Below, piece after piece: positions 8,296 through 17,591 of a stretch of 64,000 bases of DNA. A model generated the notes under the pieces. The model searched no databases. It worked only from the letters and a program-made list of their open reading frames with translations, and was not told the DNA's origin. The position numbers were made by a program, and so were the translations under genes. Location: positions 3,794,501 through 3,858,500 of the forward strand of contig NC_008700.1 in NCBI RefSeq assembly GCF_000015245.1. The letters run 5' to 3'. Positions within the stretch are counted from its first letter, which is position 1; each line of letters begins with the position of its first letter. The DNA is from Shewanella amazonensis SB2B (lineage in GTDB: Bacteria; Pseudomonadota; Gammaproteobacteria; Enterobacterales; Shewanellaceae).

Positions 8296-11281
8296 TCAGC
8301 GACATGTAACGGGCTTCCTGACGACCGGTCACCATGCCGTAGTCCGGGTTCAGCTCCAGACCCGAGGCAGTATCGGCGTAACGGGTACGCTCTTCCCACA
8401 CCGAGGTGGCGCTGTCAGCATTGAGCAGATTGTACACAGTGCCCTTAAGCATTAAATCACCACCAAACAGTTCGGTACTATAGGTCAGCGACAGATCCAC
8501 ATTGGTCACCCAGGGCAGATTACCCGCGCTGCCACGGGGAGATGGGTTGCCGTTCTCATCGTAGTGCGACACATGGTCGTAGTAGCGGCTGATACAATCC
8601 TCCCATGGGCTGCCTGCGGCGCAGCTGTCCACACCCTGAGGGTGCTGGGAGAAGTAGCTCTGCGGACGGCCCGAGGTAGTGCGCGCCACCAGACCCAGTA
8701 CCAGGCTGTCGGTGATGTTGTAAGCACCGCTCACCTTAAACGCATGGCGGTGATCGTTTGGCAGGTCACCATAGCCGTGGTCCATCAGGTCAGCATAGTC
8801 GTAGGAGGTCGTCCAACCCGGATCGGCCTGATCGTTGTCGGTCTTCACAAGGCCTTCGGTATTACCGTAGCTGTGTGACCAGGTGTAAGAGCTGTTGATA
8901 GTCAGGTCGTCATTCACACGGCCATCCAGAGTCAGCTCCACCGCCAGATACTTACGCTTGGCTTCGGGCAGTTGCAGCTCATCCTGAGTAAGAGTGACAT
9001 TATCCACCTGTCCATCACCATCGAAGTCGTAGGACATGGTGATGTCTTCACCCGGGTTATTGAGCACGTAGTAAGAGCCCTGACCCACGTTGTCGGCAAT
9101 GCCGAGCTCCGCCAGCTTCTTCGCCAGCACTGGGCCCACGTCTGTGTCTTCCACGCTGCGGCCAAGGTCGCGGTAAATAAAGCGCACGCCGCCGCTCATG
9201 GTATCGAACAGCTCCTGCTGATAGCCGAGGGTAAACTCATCGCTGTACATGGGCTTGAGGCTGCTTGATGCAATCAGCCCCGGCTCAGTGATACCGCGCT
9301 GACGCCAGTAGCGGTCACGCAGCATATCGCCGCGGCTTGGGGAGCCATCAGGCAAGAGCACAGGGGCACCGCTGCCATCCACCTGATCCAGCGCGAAATA
9401 CTCAAACCACTCGATGGAGGACGAGCCCTGGGTGATGTTCATGTTGGCCGACACCGGCTGGAAGTAACGGCCATAAGTGGCGTACACCTTGGCACTGCCG
9501 TCGCCGTGCAGATCGTAGATGGCCTGCAGACGCGGGGCGATTTGGTTGTCGATGGACACATAGGCGCGACCATCGGAAACCGTGTTTTCAAAGCCGCTGT
9601 AACGCAAGCCAAGGTTCAGCACCAGCTGGTCGGTCACCTGCCAGGAATCGTTGGCATAAAACGCCAGCGAAGTGATTTCTGAGTCGGTGTAGCGGGTGCG
9701 TACGCGGCGCTCAATATAGTCTTCGCCGGCCGCAGCGCCGGACACACTGTTGTTACCGGCGGTCTTCACGCCCCACCAGCCCTGGGCATCGCCAATGCCG
9801 TTCTGGGCCGAGGTGTAGTCCACCAGCACCCGGGTGTAATCCACACCGAATTGCAGTGAGTGATTGTCCAGATCCCAGTTAAAGTCGATACGCGCCTGAT
9901 CGCGGATAAACTCCTGCTCAGACACTGACGAGTTGGTGTGCTGGCTGAGGGTGGTGCTGGTGCGATAGTCGTATACCGATGGATTGGAGGAGGCCACCAC
10001 GTTATCGATATTTTCTGAAGTACGCCCCACCACGGCCGACACCGAGAAGCTGTCGGTGAAGTAACCGTTGTAGTTCAGGCTGTAAACCTTGCCGCCATCG
10101 CGGCCGGGAGCGTTTTCACCAATCTGGTCGCCCACCTCGTTGGTTTCCCAGTCGTAGGCGAAGGTGCCTGTATCCCAGGTGCGCTCGTTGCTCATGGCTG
10201 ACAGGCCAATGGAGTGATCTTCCGAGATGTACCAGTCAAGCTTGGCAAACCAGCGGTCTTCTTCACGCTCTCTGTGACCTGCTGTGGTTTGTCCGGCCCA
10301 GTCGCTGTCATCGCGGCGAGGGTTGAACAAACCGTAGTAGAACAACTTATCCTGAATGATGGCGCCGCTGGCCCACAATTGCAGCTCACGGAAATCGTAG
10401 CCATCCTGCATGGTGTTGGAGGAAATATTGCCGGCACTGTCGAAAATCGAGTCGTGATTGGCGCGCAGGCTGTCCGGCTCCCAACGTATCTGGGTGCCGA
10501 ACTTGAATTCATTGTCACCGGACTTGGACACGGCGTTGACGATACCACCCATGGCACCGCCGAATTCTGGGCTGACACCTCCTGTCATCACTTGGGTCTG
10601 ACTGATGGCCTCCCAGGGCAGATTGATAGACCCCAGACCGGTGCGGATGCTGGTAACGTTCATCCCGTTGAAGTAATAGCCGTTTTCGGCAGACGATGCG
10701 CCGCCGAAGCTGGAAGCACCACGGAACGACGAACCACCGGGTGCAGCGGTACCCGGAGCCAGCAGGGCAATGCTTTCAAAACCCGAGTTCACCGGCATCT
10801 GGTTTAAGTCTTCCTGAGAGAAGGTCACACCCGAAGTGGAAGACGCCATATCCACCCGGCGGATCATGCTGCCGGTTACCGCCAGACGCTCCATGGAAGT
10901 CTCACCTGCACCATACAGCTGGCCGTCGAGGATCAGCGCCTGACCTACTTCAACCCGCACGCCGGACTCTTTGGAATCGCTGTAGCCATCTTTGTGGATG
11001 TCGATATCGTATTCGCCCACGGGCACGTTGCGCAGCAGGTATTCACCCTTCTCGTTGGTAGACACTGTGTACACCAAACCTTTGGTTTTGTGCCTTAAAG
11101 TAATGGTGGCGCCACCAAGGCCAGCACCTTCAGCACTGACGACCTGCCCCTTAACGATACTGGAACCATCCACCGCCATGGCAGGTGCTGACAGCATCAA
11201 GGCCGCGCCCACTGCTGCGGCAGCCAGTGTTTTACGGGCAGAAAAGGCCCCCTTGAGGGCCAGGTTATGTGTTTGATTCAT
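8276..11281 (-). CDS. Oar-like TonB-dependent outer-membrane receptor
   Basis: 1001 aa from ATG 11281, which has RBS AAGGA and begins the signal peptide (cleavage near APAMA); the frame is open further upstream but without a signal-like start. Order: signal peptide (1-36), carboxypeptidase-regulatory-like beta domain (about 40-120, with GEYDIDIHKDGY), TonB plug (about 130-260, containing EFGGAMGGIVNAVSKSG), then a large beta-barrel ending in RYEF with terminal aromatic residue. This is the Oar/OmpA-related TonB receptor type. The substrate is unknown; other members have been linked to protein or peptide uptake. The nearest upstream gene ends in its own terminator, so this gene is probably transcribed alone. 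Confidence 0.92.
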   Translation of the reverse strand: MNQTHNLALKGAFSARKTLAAAAVGAALMLSAPAMAVDGSSIVKGQVVSAEGAGLGGATITLRHKTKGLVYTVSTNEKGEYLLRNVPVGEYDIDIHKDGYSDSKESGVRVEVGQALILDGQLYGAGETSMERLAVTGSMIRRVDMASSTSGVTFSQEDLNQMPVNSGFESIALLAPGTAAPGGSSFRGASSFGGASSAENGYYFNGMNVTSIRTGLGSINLPWEAISQTQVMTGGVSPEFGGAMGGIVNAVSKSGDNEFKFGTQIRWEPDSLRANHDSIFDSAGNISSNTMQDGYDFRELQLWASGAIIQDKLFYYGLFNPRRDDSDWAGQTTAGHREREEDRWFAKLDWYISEDHSIGLSAMSNERTWDTGTFAYDWETNEVGDQIGENAPGRDGGKVYSLNYNGYFTDSFSVSAVVGRTSENIDNVVASSNPSVYDYRTSTTLSQHTNSSVSEQEFIRDQARIDFNWDLDNHSLQFGVDYTRVLVDYTSAQNGIGDAQGWWGVKTAGNNSVSGAAAGEDYIERRVRTRYTDSEITSLAFYANDSWQVTDQLVLNLGLRYSGFENTVSDGRAYVSIDNQIAPRLQAIYDLHGDGSAKVYATYGRYFQPVSANMNITQGSSSIEWFEYFALDQVDGSGAPVLLPDGSPSRGDMLRDRYWRQRGITEPGLIASSSLKPMYSDEFTLGYQQELFDTMSGGVRFIYRDLGRSVEDTDVGPVLAKKLAELGIADNVGQGSYYVLNNPGEDITMSYDFDGDGQVDNVTLTQDELQLPEAKRKYLAVELTLDGRVNDDLTINSSYTWSHSYGNTEGLVKTDNDQADPGWTTSYDYADLMDHGYGDLPNDHRHAFKVSGAYNITDSLVLGLVARTTSGRPQSYFSQHPQGVDSCAAGSPWEDCISRYYDHVSHYDENGNPSPRGSAGNLPWVTNVDLSLTYSTELFGGDLMLKGTVYNLLNADSATSVWEERTRYADTASGLELNPDYGMVTGRQEARYMSLIARYEF

Positions 11282-11394
11282 TGTTAAGATTTCCTTCTTC
11301 CCTTGCCTGAAAAAGCTTTCGGCCCCAGTCCTTCTTACGGGCATTTTCTGACCGAAAACGGGAAAAACCTTAACACCATTTACATAATGTATAC

Positions 11395-11423
11395 AATCTA
11401 TTTTATTCTATACTAATAATCAA
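11395..11423 (-). promoter_or_regulatory. Candidate sigma-70 promoter of the Oar-like receptor
   Basis: On the minus strand TTGATT (11423-11418) and TAGATT (11400-11395) are separated by 17 bp in a very AT-rich stretch, about 115 bp before the receptor ATG. Each hexamer matches the consensus at 4 of 6 positions; other registers in this AT-rich DNA are possible. Confidence 0.35.
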
Positions 11424-11473
11424 AAACGATACCTATCGAGCATCAGGCATGTGGAATCAAGGTGAACAGAAAG

Positions 11474-11499
11474 AAAAAACGCCGCAAAGCGGCGTTTTA
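11474..11499 (-). terminator. Rho-independent terminator of the ppx/gppA gene
   Basis: A perfect 10-bp stem AAAACGCCGC / GCGGCGTTTT with loop AAA; on the minus strand it is followed by TTTTTTCTTT. It overlaps the stop codon of the phosphatase gene. Confidence 0.88.
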
Positions 11500-12414
11500 A
11501 TCGAGGAGTTTTTGCGAGAGTTCCAGCAGTACACCCTCTCGCAGGGCACCGCCGGACAAAGCCAGGTTGTCGAGCTCCAGCAATCGGAACAAGGCCAGCA
11601 AAATGGCGATGCCTGCGGCAAAGGTTGGCGCTCTCTCGGGGCAGAGGCCATGGATGTCCTGGAGGCTGGCATCTTCATGGAGCAGTATTTCCCGCTTGAG
11701 CCCTTCAAGCACAGCCCGGGTAATGAGTTGAGACTCCCCCCGGTGCCCCAGTAATTCAACCACTGACTGCACAGTACCGGAGGCGCCTACCACTGTATGC
11801 CAGCCAAGGCGTTTAAGCTCGGCTTCAGCGGGGCCCAAGATGCTGTGCACCTCGGCCTCGGCGTCGTCGAAGTCCCGCTCTTGCAGCGGCAGGTCACTGA
11901 AAAACTGCTTTTTAAAGGTCACGCAGCCCATGGGCAGGCTGGTTTTGAACAACAGCTTGTCGCCATCACCAACAATAAACTCGGTGCTGGCACCGCCGAT
12001 GTCGATAACCAGACGGCGACCATCACCCACTGTGGTGGCTACCATGCCACGGTAGATAAGCTCGGCCTCTCGCATACCGCAGATAACATCGATTGGTACG
12101 CCCAAAATCGGCAAGGCTCGGGATTTGAACTCATCAGCATTGGCAATGGCGCGCAGGGTGGCAGTTGCCACTACGGCAACCTGACCGGCGGGAATATGGT
12201 GTTTGGCCAGCATCTCGGCGAACATGGAAAGACAATCCAGCCCCCGCTGCATCACACTCTCACTGAGCATGCCATCACAGCCGATCCCTTCGGCAAGACG
12301 CACCTTGCGTTTGTATTTGGCTTCAACCCTGGGCTTTCCGGCCACTGTGGTGGCCACCAACATATTAAAACTGTTGGAGCCCAGGGTGATTGCTGCGTAT
12401 GCGGGTGTCTGCAT
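11497..12414 (-). CDS. Ppx/GppA family exopolyphosphatase / pppGpp phosphatase
   Basis: 305 aa. Members hydrolyse inorganic polyphosphate or convert pppGpp to ppGpp with an ASKHA (actin-like) fold. The family blocks are present: ITLGSNSFNMLV at the N-terminus (usually DxGSNS, here with L replacing the Asp-containing DLG form), ATATLRAIANA, VIDIGGASTEFIVG and the GASGTVQSV region. It lacks the C-terminal HD-type extension of the roughly 500-aa E. coli Ppx and GppA, so it is the short two-domain form. It lies 11 bp downstream of rhlB on the same strand, as gppA does in E. coli, which argues for a GppA-like role; which activity dominates cannot be told from sequence. Confidence 0.88.
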   Translation of the reverse strand: MQTPAYAAITLGSNSFNMLVATTVAGKPRVEAKYKRKVRLAEGIGCDGMLSESVMQRGLDCLSMFAEMLAKHHIPAGQVAVVATATLRAIANADEFKSRALPILGVPIDVICGMREAELIYRGMVATTVGDGRRLVIDIGGASTEFIVGDGDKLLFKTSLPMGCVTFKKQFFSDLPLQERDFDDAEAEVHSILGPAEAELKRLGWHTVVGASGTVQSVVELLGHRGESQLITRAVLEGLKREILLHEDASLQDIHGLCPERAPTFAAGIAILLALFRLLELDNLALSGGALREGVLLELSQKLLD

Positions 12415-12425
12415 CTACGGCTGTC

Positions 12426-13745
12426 TTATGAGTGTCTGCGGGTCCTGTCATGACGGGGAGGACGACCACTGCCGCTGCGATGGGAGCCAGACGGACGTGG
12501 CGAACCATTACGATCGCGCAGGTTGCGGCCACCGGCATGGGGCTTACGATGGATTTTCACCGGAGGGGGAATATCAATCAGGGCATCACGGTCATAAGAA
12601 GTCACAGGGATACTGTGCTTGATGTAATCTTCAATGGCCGGCAGGTTAAGGGCATATTCCTCACACGCAAAGCTCACCGATACCCCTTTCTGACCGGCTC
12701 GACCGGTACGACCGATACGGTGTACGTAGTCTTCGCAGTCATCGGGCAGATCGTAGTTGTACACGTGGGACACATCAGAAATATGCAGGCCACGGGCGGC
12801 AACGTCGGTGGCCACCAGAATATCCAGTTCACTCTGGGTGAACTGCTCGAGGATTTTCAAACGCTTCTTCTGCGGCACATCACCGGTCAGCAGGCCCACA
12901 CGGTGGCCATCAGCCTCCAGGCTCGCCCACAGGTTTTCACACTGATATTTGGTGTTGGCAAACACGATGGCCTTTTCGGGCCAGTCTTCTTCAATCAGCG
13001 AGTGCAGCAGCTTGAGTTTGTCTTCCATGGAAGGGTAAAAGATTTCTTCTTTGATATTGCGGGAAGTTTTTTCTTCCGGGGCAATCTCTACCTTCACGGG
13101 ATCATTCATGTGATCGTACGCCAGCTCCTGCACCTTCATGGACAGGGTGGCAGAGAACAGCATGTTCAAACGCTCTTTGGCGCCCGGCATACGGTTGAAA
13201 AGAAAACGGATATCTTTGATAAAACCGAGATCGAACATGCGATCGGCTTCATCCAATACTACGGCTTGGATAGCACCCAGATTAATCACGCCCTGACGCA
13301 CATAGTCGATGATGCGGCCCGTGGTACCAATAAGTACATCCACGCCCTTGTCCAGCACCTTGCGCTGGGCTTCATAGCCTTCACCGCCGTAAACGATACC
13401 CACCTTTAGGCCGCTGTGCTTGGACAGCAGGGTAGCGTCTTTGGCAATCTGAATCGCCAGTTCGCGGGTTGGCGCCATCACAATGGCACGGGGCTGATTC
13501 AGTTGGCGATGTTCAGGTACCGGAGTGGTCAGCAGATGGTTAAAGGTGGCAACCAAAAAGGCGAGGGTCTTGCCGGTGCCCGTTTGGGCCTGGCCTGCGA
13601 TATCTTTTTTCTCAAGCAATACCGGGAGGGAAAGCGCCTGGATGGGCGTGCAATGCTCGAAGCCGTTTTCGTTAAGTGCCTGTTTGACCTCGTCACACAA
13701 GGGCAGGTCGGCAAATTTTTGTTGGGTTAAGTGTGTTTCGCTCAT
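12426..13745 (-). CDS. rhlB: ATP-dependent RNA helicase RhlB (DEAD box)
   Basis: 439 aa from ATG 13745 (MSETHLTQQKFADLPL, matching the E. coli RhlB start MSKTHLTEQKF). RhlB unwinds RNA for the RNase E degradosome. Helicase motifs are all visible: Q motif region CTPIQALSLP, motif I AQTGTGKT, Ia PTRELAIQ, II DEAD (VVLDEADRMF), III SAT, IV FANTKYQCE, V ATDVAARGLH, VI HRIGRTGRAG. The tail is basic and Gly/Arg/Ser-rich, as expected for RNA binding. It is divergent from trxA, with 151 bp between, the same layout as in E. coli. Confidence 0.97.
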   Translation of the reverse strand: MSETHLTQQKFADLPLCDEVKQALNENGFEHCTPIQALSLPVLLEKKDIAGQAQTGTGKTLAFLVATFNHLLTTPVPEHRQLNQPRAIVMAPTRELAIQIAKDATLLSKHSGLKVGIVYGGEGYEAQRKVLDKGVDVLIGTTGRIIDYVRQGVINLGAIQAVVLDEADRMFDLGFIKDIRFLFNRMPGAKERLNMLFSATLSMKVQELAYDHMNDPVKVEIAPEEKTSRNIKEEIFYPSMEDKLKLLHSLIEEDWPEKAIVFANTKYQCENLWASLEADGHRVGLLTGDVPQKKRLKILEQFTQSELDILVATDVAARGLHISDVSHVYNYDLPDDCEDYVHRIGRTGRAGQKGVSVSFACEEYALNLPAIEDYIKHSIPVTSYDRDALIDIPPPVKIHRKPHAGGRNLRDRNGSPRPSGSHRSGSGRPPRHDRTRRHS

Positions 13746-13896
13746 AGCGGCAGCATACCAGTTAGGGTTGCAATAAGATACTCGATCGTTTGAAATAGCG
13801 ACAACAAGTAGGTGGGCACTTGAATTCCTGTAAATCCGCCTCAATATACATGCTAAGCCATTCACAGACCAGCGATGGCATCATTTGGAGAACATC

Positions 13897-14223
13897 ATGA
13901 GCGACAAAATTGTAACCCTGAGCGACGACAGCTTTGAAAACGACGTACTGAAGTCTGAACTGCCAGTTCTGGTAGACTTCTGGGCAGAATGGTGCGGCCC
14001 TTGCAAAATGATCGCCCCAATTCTGGACGACGTAGCTGCCGAATACGAAGGTAAGGTTACAGTTGCCAAGCTGAACGTTGACCACAACAACGCCTCTCCC
14101 GCCAAGTATGGCGTGCGTGGTATCCCAACGCTGCTGATGTTCAAAGGCGGCGAACTGGTTGCTACCAAGGTTGGCGCCTTGTCCAAGACTCAATTGAAAG
14201 AGTTCATCGACGCTCAGCTCTAA
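13897..14223 (+). CDS. trxA: Thioredoxin 1
   Basis: 108 aa, the standard TrxA length. It is the main cytoplasmic disulfide reductant. The active site is WAEWCGPCKM and the cis-proline block is GVRGIPTLL. The ATG at 13897 is chosen because GGAG lies six bases upstream and MSDKIVTLSDDSF aligns with the normal thioredoxin start; an in-frame TTG at 13885 would overlap that RBS. It is divergent from rhlB and upstream of rho, the conserved arrangement. Confidence 0.98.
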   Translation: MSDKIVTLSDDSFENDVLKSELPVLVDFWAEWCGPCKMIAPILDDVAAEYEGKVTVAKLNVDHNNASPAKYGVRGIPTLLMFKGGELVATKVGALSKTQLKEFIDAQL

Positions 14224-14439
14224 TCTTCGCCTGTTGGCGTGACGCCCGGCACAGCTTTTGGGCTAAAATGTGCCGGGCTGCCCTAAAAATCTGGACGCCT
14301 CCCAGCTTAGGTGCTACTTTAATAGCCAGATTCTTATCGATTAACCCACTTCTTCGCAGTTCAATCTTTTCAATACCCTCTGTAAGCATTGCAGATTGAA
14401 TGCGACAAACTTTTCTCGCGTACAAAAAGACCCATCAAC
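14224..14439 (+). other. trxA-rho intergenic leader with hairpin
   Basis: 216 bp without a convincing gene. A perfect 10-bp stem (GCCCGGCACA at 14244-14253 with TGTGCCGGGC at 14269-14278) is not followed by a T-tract, so it is not a classical terminator. In E. coli, rho has a long leader in this position where Rho autoregulates its own gene by termination; by analogy this segment probably includes the rho leader. No rhoL-like peptide is clear. Confidence 0.55.
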
Positions 14440-15702
14440 ATGAACCTAAATGAACTGAAAAACATGTCCATCGCCGACCTGGTGGCCTTGGCGGAGAGCA
14501 TGAATCTCGAAAATATGGCCCGTGCCCGCAAGCAGGACATCATTTTCTCCATCCTCAAAGCCCATGCCAAAAGCGGTGAAGACATCTTCGGTGGCGGCGT
14601 ACTCGAAATTCTCCAGGACGGCTTTGGCTTCCTGCGCAGCGCCGATGGGTCTTACCTTGCAGGTCCGGACGACATCTATGTGTCTCCCAGCCAGGTCAGA
14701 CGCTTTAACCTGCGAACGGGTGATACCATTGCCGGTAAAATCCGCCCGCCCAAAGAAGGTGAGCGCTACTTTGCCCTGCTGAAAGTCAACGAAGTTAACT
14801 TCGATAAGCCCGAAATCTCCCGCAACAAGATCCTGTTTGAAAACTTAACGCCCCTGCACGCCGAAGAGCGTCTGCGCATGGAGCGTGGTAATGGTTCTAC
14901 CGAAGACATTACCGCCCGTATCCTGGATCTGTGCTCCCCTATCGGTAAAGGTCAGCGTGGTCTGATTGTGGCCCCGCCAAAAGCCGGTAAAACCATGCTG
15001 CTGCAGAACATTGCCCAGTCCATCAGCTACAACAACCCCGAAGTGGTGTTGATGGTGCTGCTGATTGACGAGCGTCCTGAAGAAGTGACCGAAATGCAGC
15101 GTCTGGTGCACGGCGAAGTCATTGCCTCTACCTTCGACGAGCCAGCAAGCCGCCATGTGCAGGTAGCTGAAATGGTGATCGAAAAGGCCAAGCGTCTGGT
15201 TGAACACAAAAAAGACGTGGTGATCCTGCTCGACTCCATCACCCGTCTGGCCCGTGCCTACAACACAGTAGTGCCTTCTTCAGGCAAGGTACTCACAGGT
15301 GGTGTGGACGCCAACGCCCTGCACCGTCCAAAGCGTTTCTTCGGTGCTGCCCGTAACATCGAAAACGGCGGCTCGCTGACCATCATCGCCACTGCCCTTA
15401 TCGACACCGGCTCCAAGATGGACGAAGTAATTTACGAAGAGTTCAAGGGCACAGGTAACCAGGAACTGCACCTGTCTCGCAAGGCCGCCGAAAAGCGCGT
15501 GTTCCCAGCGATTGACTTCAACCGCTCCGGTACCCGTCGCGAAGAAAAGCTAACCACCAGTGATGAGCTGCAAAAAATGTGGATCCTGCGTAAGATTTTG
15601 AACCCAATGGACGAAGTTGCCGCCATGGAGTTCCTCATCGACAAGCTGGCGATGACCAAGACCAACGACGAGTTCTTTACCGCCATGAAGCGCGCCAAAT
15701 AA
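14440..15702 (+). CDS. rho: Transcription termination factor Rho
   Basis: 420 aa from ATG 14440 (MNLNELKNMSIADL, aligning with E. coli Rho MNLTELKNTPVSEL, 419 aa). The upstream in-frame extension is not conserved and is ignored. Rho is a hexameric RNA-dependent ATPase that ends transcription. Visible: N-terminal helix bundle, cold-shock-like RNA-binding fold with GFGFLRS and YVSPSQVRRF, Walker A PPKAGKT, Walker B VVILLDSIT, and the Q/R-loop block GGVDANALHRPKRFFGAARN. The RBS is weak (AAAAAGA), consistent with leader-based control. Confidence 0.98.
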   Translation: MNLNELKNMSIADLVALAESMNLENMARARKQDIIFSILKAHAKSGEDIFGGGVLEILQDGFGFLRSADGSYLAGPDDIYVSPSQVRRFNLRTGDTIAGKIRPPKEGERYFALLKVNEVNFDKPEISRNKILFENLTPLHAEERLRMERGNGSTEDITARILDLCSPIGKGQRGLIVAPPKAGKTMLLQNIAQSISYNNPEVVLMVLLIDERPEEVTEMQRLVHGEVIASTFDEPASRHVQVAEMVIEKAKRLVEHKKDVVILLDSITRLARAYNTVVPSSGKVLTGGVDANALHRPKRFFGAARNIENGGSLTIIATALIDTGSKMDEVIYEEFKGTGNQELHLSRKAAEKRVFPAIDFNRSGTRREEKLTTSDELQKMWILRKILNPMDEVAAMEFLIDKLAMTKTNDEFFTAMKRAK

Positions 15703-15724
15703 GCATTCAGGTAAAGCAACCCGT

Positions 15725-15753
15725 AAAAAAGCCGCTCAATGAGCGGCTTTTTT
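15725..15753. terminator. Terminator after rho (bidirectional)
   Basis: A perfect 13-bp stem AAAAAAGCCGCTC / GAGCGGCTTTTTT with loop AAT between the convergent rho and LysR genes; T-tracts occur on both strands. Confidence 0.93.
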
Positions 15754-15796
15754 ATTCCCGTGAAACTTTCTGGTCTGGGTGAGCCTTGGCGCTGAC

Positions 15797-16756
15797 TCAC
15801 CCCCATCCCTCATCGGTGGCGGCATTCTCTGGCGGAGGACCCGCCGTCATCGAATTGTCCAGCATGGCCAGACGTTCGGCCACCCGGGTCCTTAACATAT
15901 CCCGCAGGGCCAACACCGCCGGTGTCACCTGGGCCCGTCCGGGGCACAGCAAATAAAGCTCCAGCGGCTCGGTACCATAATCCGGCAGCAGGGGCACCAG
16001 GCGGCCATCGAGCAAGTCAGCGGCCAAGTCCAACCGCGACTTATACACCAGCCCCAGTCCCGCTACCGCCCAGCGCCGCGCTATTTCGGCATCGTTGCAG
16101 CTGCGTCGGCCGCTGACACGTACCTTGTGTTCTTCATTACCGCTGAAAAAATGCCACAGGTCGTGGGTCTTATCGGCACGTTTGTATAGCAGGCATTGGT
16201 GGGCGGCTAACTCGGCCGGGGTTGTCGGCGTGCCCTCCCGGGCCAAATACCGAGGTGAGGCCGCAAGCTGGCGCGACAGGTGTCCAAGGGAGAACGCCAC
16301 CGCCTCCGAGTCCTGGGGCATACCGTAGCGCAGTGCTACGTCGATATTGCTGCGAAACAGACTGCTGACCTTGTCCCCCAGCTCCAGCTGCACCTCAAGT
16401 CCGGGGTGCTGTTCCATCAGTTCATCGAGCCAGGGTAAAAAGATATTACGACCAAAATCCGACGACACCGAAATCCTCAGAGTGCCTTCCACAGTGCCGC
16501 GTTCACTGGACAGCGCCATGCGGCCCAATTCAAGGGCGCTGAGAGCCTCGCGGCAATGGCCCAGATACCGTTCTCCGGCGTGTGACAGCCTGAGACTGCG
16601 CGTGGTACGGATAAAAAGCGGCGAGCCCAGTTGTTTTTCCAGCCGCTTGATGGCTGCGCTGGCCGATGCCGGCGTCATATCCAGTTCGGTGGCAGCCGCA
16701 CTGATACTGCCGGCCTCTGCCACACGAACAAACAGTGCTAAATCTGTGGTCAGCAA
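15797..16756 (-). CDS. LysR family transcriptional regulator
   Basis: 319 aa. The N-terminal winged helix-turn-helix is typical: FVRVAEAGSISAAATELDMTPASASAAIKRLEKQLGSPLF split over residues 8-50, followed by the linker helix and a periplasmic-binding-like effector domain with RYGMPQDSEAVA. No ATG is available. The frame opens with TTG at 16762, but the RBS GAGGA is directly adjacent to that codon; the TTG two codons later (16756) has six bases of spacing and is preferred. Effector and targets are unknown. It lies downstream of the frd genes on the same strand, but a terminator separates them. Confidence 0.9.
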   Translation of the reverse strand: MLTTDLALFVRVAEAGSISAAATELDMTPASASAAIKRLEKQLGSPLFIRTTRSLRLSHAGERYLGHCREALSALELGRMALSSERGTVEGTLRISVSSDFGRNIFLPWLDELMEQHPGLEVQLELGDKVSSLFRSNIDVALRYGMPQDSEAVAFSLGHLSRQLAASPRYLAREGTPTTPAELAAHQCLLYKRADKTHDLWHFFSGNEEHKVRVSGRRSCNDAEIARRWAVAGLGLVYKSRLDLAADLLDGRLVPLLPDYGTEPLELYLLCPGRAQVTPAVLALRDMLRTRVAERLAMLDNSMTAGPPPENAATDEGWG

Positions 16757-16806
16757 TTGCAATCCTCGCCTGATATTTACCGGCTAACACTACCCCCAAA
16801 TGCCCC

Positions 16807-16844
16807 TTAAAACAAAGCCCGCGCGGGAATATCCGGCGCGGGCT
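16807..16844 (-). terminator. Terminator after frdB
   Basis: A perfect 9-bp GC-rich stem (AGCCCGCGC / GCGCGGGCT, 11-nt loop), followed on the minus strand by TTTGTTTTA. It separates frdB from the LysR gene. Confidence 0.75.
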
Positions 16845-16862
16845 ACTTGGGTCAGCTAAAGA

Positions 16863-17591
16863 TCACAGCAGGGTCGAAGCCATCTTGCGGCGCAGATAGG
16901 CGATTTGCTGCATATGGGGCAAATCTTTGGGGCAATTGTCCTGGCAGCCCAGCAGGGTCATACAGCCAAACACCCCATCCTGATTGCCAATCACATGGTA
17001 GAAGTCATCGGCGCTGCGGCCATCGCGGCTGTCGAGCTCGAAGCGGGCAATCTTCATCATGCCCACAGCGCCCACAAAGGTGTCGCGCATCTGCTTGGTG
17101 GCACAGGCCGATACACACACACCACATTCCACACAGCGCTCCAGTTCATAAAGCCTGGCGGCCTCCTGTGGGTCCATGGGGTCTTCCAGACGATGGATGT
17201 TGAGATCGTCTCCCTTGGGGTGCAGCCACAGCTTCAAGCGCTCGGCCAGCTCACGCATAAACTTGCCCGTGTTTACCGACAGGTCACCAATCAGCTCAAA
17301 ACCCGGCAGCGGCATCAAAGTGATTTCGCCCTTGGGGTATTTTGCTGTGAGGGTACGGCACGCCAATGTGGGGAAACCATTGATCACCATGGCGCAGCTG
17401 CCACAAATGCCAGCGCGGCACACAAAGTCAAACTGCAGCGACGGGTCCTGCTCCTGACGGAGCTTATTGAGAGCAATGAACACGGTCATACCACTGGTTT
17501 CTTCCAACTGGTACTTGACCATTTTGGGCTTATCACCGGCGTCCTGTGGGTCGAAACGGAAAATATTGAATGTCAGAATGCGGCCGCTCAT
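16863..17591 (-). CDS. frdB: Fumarate reductase / succinate dehydrogenase iron-sulfur subunit
   Basis: 242 aa. It carries electrons between the flavin of FrdA and the hemes of the membrane anchor. The N-terminal plant-type [2Fe-2S] site reads CRAGICGSCAM followed by a distal ACRT cysteine. The C-terminal ferredoxin-like part has CVECGVCVSAC (for [4Fe-4S]) and GCMTLLGCQDNCPKDLP (for [3Fe-4S]/[4Fe-4S]). Length and motifs fit the Wolinella/Helicobacter-type quinol:fumarate reductase (class with one diheme anchor). The ATG overlaps the frdA stop by 4 bp (ATGA), so translation is coupled. Confidence 0.95.
   Translation of the reverse strand: MSGRILTFNIFRFDPQDAGDKPKMVKYQLEETSGMTVFIALNKLRQEQDPSLQFDFVCRAGICGSCAMVINGFPTLACRTLTAKYPKGEITLMPLPGFELIGDLSVNTGKFMRELAERLKLWLHPKGDDLNIHRLEDPMDPQEAARLYELERCVECGVCVSACATKQMRDTFVGAVGMMKIARFELDSRDGRSADDFYHVIGNQDGVFGCMTLLGCQDNCPKDLPHMQQIAYLRRKMASTLL

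Noticed and set aside
12432..13409. Plus-strand open frame of about 325 codons opposite rhlB, with similar long frames opposite frdA (18425-19399) and pgtP (38940-39920)
   Set aside because: All are mirror frames of well-identified genes and have antisense-like composition with no RBS.
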